From Xestospongia muta (taxonomy: Eukaryota; Porifera; Demospongiae; Haplosclerida; Petrosiidae), in assembly GCA_963693285.1 (NCBI GenBank), contig OY848930.1, positions 4,712,001-4,776,000 on the forward strand: DNA of 64,000 bases. Direction: 5' to 3'. Under the pieces are notes generated by a model, which made no database searches, was not told the origin of the DNA, and worked only from the letters and a program-made list of their open reading frames with translations. This document shows positions 38,901-51,100 of this stretch, piece after piece. The first letter of the stretch is position 1; each line of letters starts with the position of its first letter. Made by a program: the position numbers and the translations under genes.

Positions 38901-41900
38901 AATTATTGGTACGTAAATTATAATAGCACTCTCATACTTCATATTTTAAAATATTTGAGTACTTTTTGATAAGAGGACAGAAAATTTAACAAAAACTAGA
39001 TGTAGTTTAAAACTAATAGTAAGTACACAAACACACCCAGTCAGTCTATTGTTTTTTCACTTGGAGTTATCAAATAGGTTGTCTCATCTTGAATCTGTGG
39101 TTGGCTACGAGTACAGCAAAGATGGACAAAAACAATCAGAGCAGCTGCCAGACTTTGACAAGGATCAACAACAGAGTACACAATACCTAAAGGTAGTATG
39201 TAGTTATTAGTTATCCATGAAGCTAGTGCTCTCACTAAGATGGCTACTCCTGTTGAAATAACATGAAGTATTATATAACATAGTAAAGCAATTATTGTAG
39301 GATTTACTTTTTTCATTCGAACAATTCGACAAATTATGAATACAAGCATTACTAAAGCAAACAATGTTAGCAAGATCTTCCATACATACCATATAAACAG
39401 CTGCTCAATCACGCCAATAATATCAGTAGTACAATTTCCTGACATACTATGTATAAAACACCAAGTTCCATCCAATCCATAATATCCATGAAGAAATGGC
39501 CAAAAGGCAAAGAGAAAAGGACCAAAAAAAGTGAGAATCAGATAAAAGACTTCAAGTCGCTTCAGCCATTTTTTCCTATTGTCAATGTTGCCATGCATGA
39601 TTGAATAAATCAGAAGGTGAAGTGTAACACAAAAGGACATTAAAGTAAATGTCCAGTTGAAAAAAACAGTGAAAAAACCACTTATTCGACAAGAGAGAGT
39701 ATTTGGTTCAGAACTGTCCAATATCACTACAAATTGGAATACACAGGCCAGGGAGTAAAGAATAGAAGTTATGAGAAGATAAATGAATAACCTCTCAATT
39801 GTCCAAGTACCCAGCTTATAACCTAAAGGTCTAGAGCATTGTCTTATTATAGTGAGCAAGCAGGCAATGACTGACATGATAAACGAGACACCAGCTACAC
39901 CACAGCGAATTAATACAATAATTTGGAGAGTTCTGTGACTGGTTGGTCCTTCATGGCAATCATTAGTATGATTACCACTGCCATTGAGTAATAAATCCAT
40001 GATAGTTGTCAAGAAGGTGTCCTTAATGATAGATATGTATAGTTAACTGAGCTGTCTTTTATAAACTAAAACTTGCAGGTCTTGTATTAGTTTGTATAAT
40101 TTCATAGCTAAGTCAGATTGTGATTTTTTTAACGTAAACTTATTATGATATATTGAAGGAGTATGCCCTTAGATACCTTCTGACTGGTCACATGACAGTC
40201 CAATATTTTTAAAAGAGGTAAGGTTATGTCAAGCCATTTAACCTGTTCTTGAACATTTTATTTGATTTGAATACATCTGTACAAAATACATTAAAATCAG
40301 TATATACTGGTTCTAACCAGTAACTATAGTATGTCCGAGTTGAGAAGAGCCCCTTATTAAAAAAAAGGTGTTTTATGCATGGAATGTTAGGTGAGGTATT
40401 TTCTCACCTAATATATTCAATTAGCACTAAAGCATATTTTAATATAATTCATTATTTGTTCACGTGAATGTCATGCGAACAGACCACGTTTTCTCTCGTG
40501 TTAGTGAAGATGCCAACAGGGAAGAGACTGAATATATATATATATATATAAACAGTAGTACATTAGTAATCAAAACAATATTGTTTTTACTTTATTTGCA
40601 TTAAAATGAGTTTGCTACATTGAACTGGTTAATGATATATTGGTTGAATCAACCAATTAATTTTACAAAATAAATATGAGAATAATGGATATAAAATATT
40701 GTCCTAGTTTAGGCTTTTACTGTGAATAATATGGTGAAAACTTATCACAGCTGGAAAATTGTCATGTATACAGCTATAGATGAATGTACTCATGTGATCT
40801 ACTATTCCATCATGTGACCAGTCAGAAGATATCAGGCACACTCCTTCAATCTGTCATAACAAGTTTACTATATTTTAAATTTAAAACATTTAAGTACTTT
40901 TGATGAGAAGACAGAAATTTTAACAAAACTAGAGATAGTTTAAAACTATTACTTTACAGTAAATGCACAAACACATCCAGTCATTCTATTGTGTTTTCAC
41001 TTGGAGTCATTCTATGAGTTGTCTTGCCTCATCTTGAGTATGAGATTGGCTACAAGTGCAGCAAAAATGAACAAAAACAATCAGGGCAGCTGCCAGACTT
41101 TGACAAGGATCAACAACAGAGTACACAATACCTAAAGGTAGTATGTAGTTATTAGTTATCCATGAAGCTAGTGCTCTCACTAAGATGGCTATTCCTGTTG
41201 AAATAACATGAAGTATTATATAACAGAGTAAAGCAATCATTGTAGGATTTCTTTTTTTCATTCGAACAATTCGACAAATTATGAATACAAGCATTACTAA
41301 AGCTAACAATGTTAGCAAGATCTTCCATACATACCATATAAACAGCTGCTCAATCACGCCAATAATATCAGTAGTACAATTTCCTGACATACTATGTATA
41401 AAACACCAAGTTCCATCCAATCCATAATATCCATGAAGAAATGGCCAAAAGGCAAAGAGAAAAGGACCAAAAAAACTGAGAATCAGATAAAATACTTCAA
41501 GTTACTTCAGCCATTTTTCCCTCTTACTCTTGTCAATGTTGCCATGAGAGATTGAATAAATTAGAAGTTGAAGTGCAACACAAAAAGACATTAAAGTAAA
41601 TGTCCAGTTCAAATAAACAGTGAAAAAAGCATTTATTTGACAAGAGAGAGCATTTGGTTCAGAACTGTCCAATATCACTACAAATTGGAATACACAGGCC
41701 AGGGAGTAAAGAATAGAAGTTATGAGAAGATAAATGAATAACCTCTCAATTACCAGAGTACTCTGTTTATATTTTGAAGGCGTAGCTATAGAGCATTGTC
41801 TTATTATAGTGAGCAAGCAGGCAATGACTGACATGATAAATGAGACACCAGCTACACCACAGCGAATTAGTACAATAATTTGGAGAGTTCTGTGACTGGT

Positions 41901-44900
41901 TGGTCCCTCATGGCAATCATTAGTATGATTACCACTGCCATTGAGTAATAAATCCATGATAGTTGTCAAGAAGAAGGTTCCTTAATGAAGATATGTTGTT
42001 AACTGTCTTTTATAAATTAAATAGTTGTGTGTTTTAATTGTATTAGTTCATTGCTGAGTCAGATCTTAATTATTTATGTAAACTTGTTATGAGAAATTGA
42101 AGGAGTATGCCCATAGATATCTTCTAACTGGAAGTCCTACATTAATTGCTTTACTATGTTATATAATACTTCATGTTATTTCAACAGGAATAGCCATCTT
42201 AGTGAGAGCGCTAGCTTCATGGATAACTAATAACTACATACTACCTTTAGGTATTGTGTACTCTGTTGTTGATCCTTGTCAAAGTCTGTCAGCTGCTCTG
42301 ATTGTTTTTGTCAATCTTTGCTGCACTTGTTGCCACGCCAGCCAGTCAATCCCAGGCCTAAGGACTATGACAATCTATATTATGCTGATTTATTATCTGT
42401 AATTATTTGGTGAACTATTTTTTTTTAATTTCTAATTGTGCTCATAAAAAAACATGTTTGTTTTCTTTTCATTAGCTCTACAAAAAAGAGAAGGCTCTTT
42501 ACCAGTCATTCAATCAACTCTACAGTTATAACTCAACAGCTGTTTATAATAAATCCTCTGAACAGCTGTTGATTGCTGAGGGTTGCCTGCTAGGACTCCA
42601 CTTCAGTTGGGGAGATGTAGAGAAGAGAGTTGTAAGGAATATTGTGCAGCAATGTTCTAGACAGTAAGTCTGATAACAGTATATAATATGAAATATTTAT
42701 TAAATAAATAATGTATGCCAGAATATCCAGTCCCCTAATAGATTCTGACCTTTAGATCCTGACCCTTGTGGGTTTAGACATTTGACTATTAGGGACTAGA
42801 CATTTTGAATTGTTCTCATCTTTTATAAACTTGCTGTAGACTTTGTTCAGAGAAATGTGATGCTGGTATGGTGTCCAAATGTCATAACATATTATTACAA
42901 TTATTGTGTCATGACAATGTGCAAGTCCGCATTACTACCTACTCCACTATGAAGGTAAAGTAGGTTTACAAAAGTGAAATGTATACAATAGTATCACATT
43001 GCTTCATTCATTGGAGGATATATGTATATTATGAAACAAATTCTATAATAGTTTGAAAGATACCTTCAGCTTCCTCACATTTCATCCCATACTCTCCTAT
43101 TTATAAGTAAAAGGTATTATTAACAAACCACTCTGGATGTTTCCTCCCCCTCCTTGTCCTCTCACAAAGGAGGACAAAGGAACGCTCCTCAATGTCTCAG
43201 GTACTGCTCCCTATAAAGGGAGACTCACCTGAGACCTACTTCACGCTCAGAGGAGGAAACTCTACCTCTTCATCATGGTTTGTGTTTGTTGCTACTTAGG
43301 TCGTAAGTAGGAAAGACATATACTATAGAAATGATCCTAGTGAGTACAGTCTTAAGGTTTAAATGAACTTATGTCTGTTTATATAACAGATATCATAGAC
43401 AAGTACTTATGGGTTTGTTGTAAAGGAGTAGTGATAACAATATTCATAACTCTTATGAGCCTATTCGTGTAAAATATTTACTTCTGTCAACTTGTTTCCA
43501 CTTTGTGTGCATACATCTTGAAAAGTCTCTCCTGTGTCCCTTAGGTCTTCGTAGAAAATCAATATAAAGAGAGTACTCACTCTTTGTCTTTAGCTCGAGT
43601 AATTTCTGCATCAATTCTCTCTCAGCTGTCTCAAGATCTTCTCTCTTCAAGTGATGAGTTAAGATCAGTGACACACCCCCTTTTCTCTTGCATTGTCAAG
43701 AAAATACTAACAGACCTGTGTATCTGGAACTCACAATGGACTACCTTAATGGACACACTGCCATATATTGAGGTTAGAAAAGAAAGTACAAGAGAATAGA
43801 AGATAGGAACTCTATGTACAATGAAACCTGACTTGACAACTTAGAGCTGTCCTCAATATAGAGGTTGTATAATACACTAAAGTATTAGTATGGGACTAGA
43901 ACAAGTGTCCTCAATAAAGAGGTTGTATAATATGCTGAAGTATTAGTATGGGACTAAAACAAGTGTCCTCAATATAGAGGTTGTATAATACACTAAAGTA
44001 TTAGTATGGGACTAGAACAAGTGTCTTCAATATAGAGGTTGTATAATACACTAAAGTATTAGTATGGGACTAGAACAAGTGTCCTCAATATAGAGGTTGT
44101 ATAACACACTGAAGTATTAGTATGGGACTAGAACAAGTGTCCTCAATATAGAGGGTGTCCTTAATTCAGAGCAGCCTCTAAGTTTAACTAAATTTATTCT
44201 TATATTTTGTAGTGTTGTGCTTCTATTGATGTTGAAATGATGGGTGTGGTTTTTGAGTTGCTTGACCACACCCCACTACATGTACGAGTTTCTTCTCTAT
44301 TACGAATGTTGTACTCTAAATCCTCAGAGTAAGTTGGTCTGTAGTTCTATGAATGAATAATTTGTAACATCTTTGTTTTCACAGAACTAGAATCAAATCA
44401 TTCATTGAGTTATCCAAGATCATGTTAACTGAGGAGGACAATTCAAATAAGATTCTTCTCTTGTCACAACAATCTGCTGATACATTTCATAATCTCCTCA
44501 TCTCTTCTACCATCACATCAGATCATTTGATGCCACCTCAAAGACATATGTTTGTCCCAGCTATTAAGAATTCTTCTAACTTTAAAGTAAATATTATTAT
44601 TTTAATTTTAACAAGTCAATTCTTTTTTTTGTTTTAGCATGATGATATTGTTAAGTTAACATCAGTACTTCGGTCAAAAACGATGGACTTAATCTTGAAA
44701 CTATCTGCATTAGAACAATTCACTGTAATCTTGCAAGGTGAACTATACCACGGAGTACACATTATTTTAAATTTGTCTCTCTCTCCCTCTCTCTTACACA
44801 CATACACACACACACACACACACAGATTGCTCTCTTCATGAAGCAGCAATCAAAGAAGGACTGTTAACTCTCTTACAAGACATACTTCACTCTTATTCAA

Positions 44901-47900
44901 ATCATGAAAGGAAACAGACAAAGACTATTGAGAGATCAAGTGTTGATAATGTATCTTTACTGAGTCCTTGTCTGCTGTGTCTACAGTTACTTGTACTGGG
45001 AAATGAGACTGTAAGAAGAACACTGTACTCAGATACTCCATTTCTGCTGAAACTCATAAAATGTAATGGACAGATGTTCAGACAGATGAATGGATGGATG
45101 GACAGATAGACATGTGTGAATAGATTTATAATGGTTGTCTCTTTGTAGGTTCTTTAGCTTATCGATCAGACAATGCATTACTTGAACAGTTCTCTCAATT
45201 GTTAGCTCTACTTGTCTTCTCTTCAGTATCCCAATTCAACAACCCTCCTAATGGTACTGGGATCAAAGTACCAGAGAGATTGCTACAACAGTTCAGTTGT
45301 TTCGTGTTTTGTTGTTAGTAATATTGTTATTTTTATTTTTATTTTTAGACTCCATTTGCCATTTTCAGTGGAACCATTCTCCTCTGTTCAGTCCACGTCT
45401 TCTCTTACAACCCCATCGTTCCTTACCTCTAAACCTGTACGTCATAGACTCTGGACTAGTTACATCATTGCTATTGTTGGAGGTCTTGATAACATCCCAT
45501 ATAAAATTGAAGAGATTGATTTAATTTTAATGGATGATCAACTAAAATTTGGCGAGAACCTAACAGTAGATGAAAAGAAGGTAGTTCTATTTGATCTTCA
45601 ATGTATTATTTACACTCTACCTTCAATGGCATTAGTACAAAGTCTAGAATCTTTAAATAAGTCGAAATCATTTGATGATATTCTTATGGCTATGAGTCAA
45701 CTCAAGCTCTTCTGCCTTCTTCATTCTTTAAAGCATTACTCACTGATGACTAACATTATACCAGCTGATATATTAGGTGGTTCTTGTACCATTTCTTTTG
45801 ATATGAAGACTGCATTTAAAACACAACTGACTACGAAACCAAAATGTCCTAAAGATATTAAAATATTATCTGCTATTTTGGATGGTTTAGTTACGCTTTT
45901 CTCTTTAACAACATGTGACTCTTGTAATTTGATTGGTCAGGATCAGATCGAGTGGCTTGTCAATGCTACAATGGAAGATGAGGCTATGTGCCTATCTATT
46001 TTAAAACAACTGTTTGAGAGTTTTCCATCAAGAAAGGAACAAGACAACATGTAAGATACGAACTGGTTTATAGACATATGTGTCAATTTATATATATCCA
46101 TCCATCCATCCATCCATCCATCCATTCATCAATTCATCCCTCCTTCACTAATCAATTTATTTGTCCTCAGAAAGCTGACACTATTAAATTTCTTTACTAC
46201 AATCACATCTCATCCGTGGACTCCGCCCTCTCTCGTTGTCTTACAAATACTCCATCAACTTATCTTAGTTGTTAAATCTCACGAACATTATGACCTTTCT
46301 GTCCTCCAAACATCACTCCAATGTCTGTTACAACTCACACAAAAGACAAGGTAAGTAATAGAGATGATAAAGTCATTGAACAAGATTTTATTTTTATAGG
46401 AAATGTACTAGTTTGTCTACTCCTCAAAGACTAGACTGGATCAAGGTGTGTATAGAACTCATAACAACATTGAGAGAGGTTAGTGAATGTCACTTCATAT
46501 TAAGATATCTAACCTTATTTTTGTTGATGTTTACAGATATTGTGGTCTTTTATTTCTGAAAGAGGTACTTCTTTTAGTTCTTTTATGAGTAAAGGAGTGA
46601 TCAGTTTAGCATCAACTGAATTAGCTCATCTCCTATATTTTATTAATGAGCAACAAACAAGCAAGGTACGACAGGGAGAGAGGGGGGGAGGGAAGAACTT
46701 GTGTAATTTGTTATTTCTTCTTATAGGATTGGATCAGTGTGTGGTTATCATCCACTGATCCTTCTCTTGTATGGCTTCATTCTTTAGTCCATGATAGAGA
46801 TACTGAAGTGAGTATTATATATACAGATTTTGTTAACTCTCTCTCTTTCTCTCTCTCTCTCTCTTAAGGTTTGTTGCAGTGGTTATACTATTCTCTCTAC
46901 ACTTTGCTCTCAGGTTGATTCCTGTGAGATTGTTCTTACCTCTTGGACAGATATGCATACCTACGGTCTTTTAGGAGCCTGTCTTGATACCGGACTAGAC
47001 TACAAAGAATACAGCTGGGTTAAACATCAGGTAAGCATCATTTCTCTCTTATACATACAACAAATCTATAGCTACTTTCTACTACAATAGGCAGTAAATG
47101 TATTTGTTAGTGTCCTATTCACTTATTATAAGAACAATTTATTGGAGAGATTTTGTACAAGAGATGAGAAAACAATAGAGGTAATATAAAGCAATACACA
47201 TAATATAACCAACTATTATAGCTCAAATAAAAATAATACAAATATTTCAGAACATTCTATGAAATATATTGTCTTAAGACTATATTCTCTTCAGTGGAGA
47301 ATAGATATGTCTTAATATGTTATTATATCTTGAGTAACAAAAGATATTAATAGATTCAATGTAAAGTCATGTCAATCTACTAATATCTTATTCTATTCTA
47401 AGTTTTTTTTCTTCCCTCAAATAGTCTGGTGATAGTTTCAAATTGTCTTCTCTTAACGTAATTCTTCAAGATTGTGAGGTGGTGCAAATATTTCAAGATT
47501 TCCTCAAGCGTTTTTGCTCATTTTGGGATGACCTGGTCACTTTGGAACCAGTCAAACAAGTTTTAGAATCCAGTTCAACCAGTGAATGCAGTTTTGATAT
47601 ATACAAGATATTAAAAGGTAGTTATTACAGTAATAACGATGCCAGTTTAAATTGCATCAAACCAGTTTCAGAAACCAGTTCATCAAGTATAGCTACCACC
47701 ACTTACCATGACAAGTCTTCAGATGAGGTTCAAACTAGTTCTGGAGAGATGATGTCAGACATTGTACAAAACCTTAAGGAGTTAGTCCAGTCTTTGCATA
47801 TCCAATGTCAGCCATTAGTGATGTCAGCACTGTGTCAGCTAATGACTGCTTGTATGAGTGTCTTCCCTAGCAAAGATTTAAAGGAGGACCTGGAAACAAA

Positions 47901-48060
47901 AGACATTGTACATTTTTTAGTCAAGTAAGTGTGTATAATGTAATATGATTTATAAGTTATGTTTTCAGAGTACTGAATGATAAATCCTTGCGATTTGTTT
48001 TGGTTCTCCATCACACCTCGTGGCTTAGGTAAGAGAGATAATCTTTGCTAAAATTTATGA

Positions 48061-48102
<42 letters not shown>

Positions 48103-51100
48103 TTTAATGTCATATCAGTATGGATAGACTTCTATACTCAAGTTGTTACATTATTACACACATGTATTATAGAGGAGAGAGCTTTGTGGCAATGTGATGA
48201 AGAGATTGAAATAGTTACATCAAACTGTTTGAAGTTACTGGACTGTAGAAGACTAGTATCACAAGGTATGGACATTGTTTTAATTCACTTTTCTTCTACT
48301 TACAGTTGAATACAGTAAAAGTTAACTAATGCAGTAAAACATCTTTGACACTTTATCTTATTATGAGATCTAGTTCCATAGTAATCTTTAACATATGTAC
48401 CAAGAACACCTCTATACTAAAGACACTTTTAAAATTCACTATAGATACATTTCATCTTCCTAGAATTCTCAGCAAATTTTAGAATCTCAGTAAATTTACA
48501 AGGAAGGAAAATATATATACTCTATTCAATTTTAGATATTGGTAATAGCAAGGTTATTTGTTTATAAACTCTAAAGATTACTATATTTTTCTTTAACATA
48601 GATAGTAGTAAGGTTTACGATGAGCTCTGCTGTCAAATTGTTAAGTTCTTGAGAGCTCTAGGAGGTAATGGATATAGTGAGGCCGTTCTCTCTTCTATCA
48701 TTGAACATTGGGACAGCTATACCAGTAAGCCTTTAGAATAACAATGTTAGGATATAGTTAGCTCACTTGCCATATTGTTTCAGTCCTCCATTTTTCTCTA
48801 GATTTGCTGTGTTACAGTTTAGAATTGTCAAAATGTACTAAAGAGTTAGGTATTCATGCGTTGTCCTTGTTCAACTTCTTCCTCTCAACACTACGTCCCA
48901 CAAGTCAACGTGACAAAAACTCACCTCTACTGGACACAATGGCGGAATCTTTACACCTGTTACTTAATGGAACTAGAAAAAAGACTGTACTATCTTGTAA
49001 CGAATCATCATTGCACACAGCTAGCCATACTAATGTGACTGTGTTACATAATACAGTCACTAAGTTATGTAATATGTTAGTTAAATGTTATGAGAGTCAG
49101 TCGCTGAGTATCAAAGGAAAGGATGATTTCAGAAACGTGGTTTGGAGTGCTCTCTGTCTGTTAGTAGCTAGTAGTACTATTGCTAAAGAATTTGCTATGG
49201 AAGGTGAGTATTTCTCATTATCTCATATAACCTGTGTCTTTCTTGTTTTAGCTGGCTTATTGGAGGCTATGATTAACAAAATTAAAAGTCTTCATTCTAA
49301 AATGTCATTAGATTGTGTCAAAGGAAAAGTAAAGGTTAATTAACTCAAGATTTATCCATCCATCCATTGTCAATCCATCCATTCATCCATCCATCCATTG
49401 TCAATCCATTCATCAATCCATTCATCCATTGTCAATCCATTCATCAATCCATTCATCCATTGTCAATCCATTCATCAATCCATCCATCCATCCATTGTCA
49501 ATCCATTCATCAATCCATCCATTCAATCATTGTCAATCCATTCATCAATCCATTCATCCATTGTCAATCCATTCATCAATCCATCCATCCATTGTCAATC
49601 TCAGGTTACAAATGAAATAGCAGAACTTACAAGATGTTTCCAATTCTTGCAAAATCTTCTTCACAACACACACACAATTAAGGTCAGACAAATACTCACC
49701 TCTCACTGAAGATACTATAGTCTCTTTGTGTACATAGTGCTCTTCTATAAATGAAGGTCTTGTCAATGTAATACATAATTTCTGGCCACTTATTGTTATT
49801 AATGAAGTACTCTTTAAATATTGTCTACAATTATTAATTGTATTGTCAGCACACTGTCCTGAAGGTGAATTAATGAATGGATGGATGGATGGATGGATGA
49901 ATGGATGGATGGATGGATGGATGGATGGATGAATGGACAGATGGATGAATGGATGGACAGATGGATGAATGGATGGATGGATGGATGAATGGATGGACAG
50001 ATGGATGAATGGATGGACAGTAGTAATTGATTTCTTTCTTTCTAGCACATGTTGCTATGGTGTCTAACATGAGACAAGGACATAGTCTTTTTCAACAACT
50101 CTTAAAACTAGCATCTCTCTCTATATCAAGTTTTAAGAGTTCCTCTAAACATTGTAGTCCTCATGCAAAAGTATTAAAAGAGTTGTTCATTGTACTCACC
50201 AACTGTGTAGTGTCACAAGAATGCCGAACTACTTTTAAGAAGGTCATTTATTTTCCTAACTCTCAGTCTTTGTCTGTTTGTCTCTCTATTGGTCTATATT
50301 CTGTTTGTCTGTCTGTCTCTCTATTGGTCTATGTTCTGTCTGTCTGTCTGTCTGTCTCTCTATTGGTCTATATTCTGTCTGTCTGTCTGTCTATTGGTCT
50401 ATGTTCTCTCTCCTTTATGTAACTGTCAATTTTCTTCTTTTACAGACAAACTTTCTTTCACTATTTTTATGTCTCAATCCTAAAGCAGACTTGATAAAAT
50501 CCTCTACATCTTTGCTGACTTCTCTTTGGTTGAGACTATTAGTTAATCTTACCATTACAGCAGATGGTCAGGGACTACTGCTTAGATTGTCTGGATCTCT
50601 TGACCTTCTCTGCGATATATGGAGTTCTCTTACTGATAAATCAGAACGAGAGAAATGTGCTGTCATACTGAGAAATCTCTGCTTTTATGGACCTACTAAA
50701 ACAGCCTTAGTAACCAATGGTAACTGAAGGAATAACATAATTATCTTAAATTCTTAATTCCGCATTGGTTCATGAAATTACTCTAATATAGTTAATGACC
50801 TCAATGATAGTATTATCAACTACATTGTATTATTGTCCATTGCAGACAAGGTGTTGGCCATTTTCACACACTGTTTGCAAACTGGTGAACTCTCTTCTAT
50901 CACAGTCGCTGCCACTGCAGTTTGGGCTTTGTTGTATAATTCTACTAGAGTAAGTTATATTACAAATAATTATACGGAATAGACTGATGTGTCTTTGTTA
51001 TATAGTTAAGATCTCAATTGTGTAATACAAAATTACATCAAATACTAAGTGATACAGAGACTGTTATTACATTACAAGGTATGAAATATAACATCTGGTA

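Noticed and set aside
42840..43800. Minus-strand frame at 43453-43674
   Set aside because: Antisense shadow of RTTN exons, without family resemblance.
49367..50070. Overlapping frames on both strands with PSIHSSIH
   Set aside because: Same microsatellite effect inside an RTTN intron.
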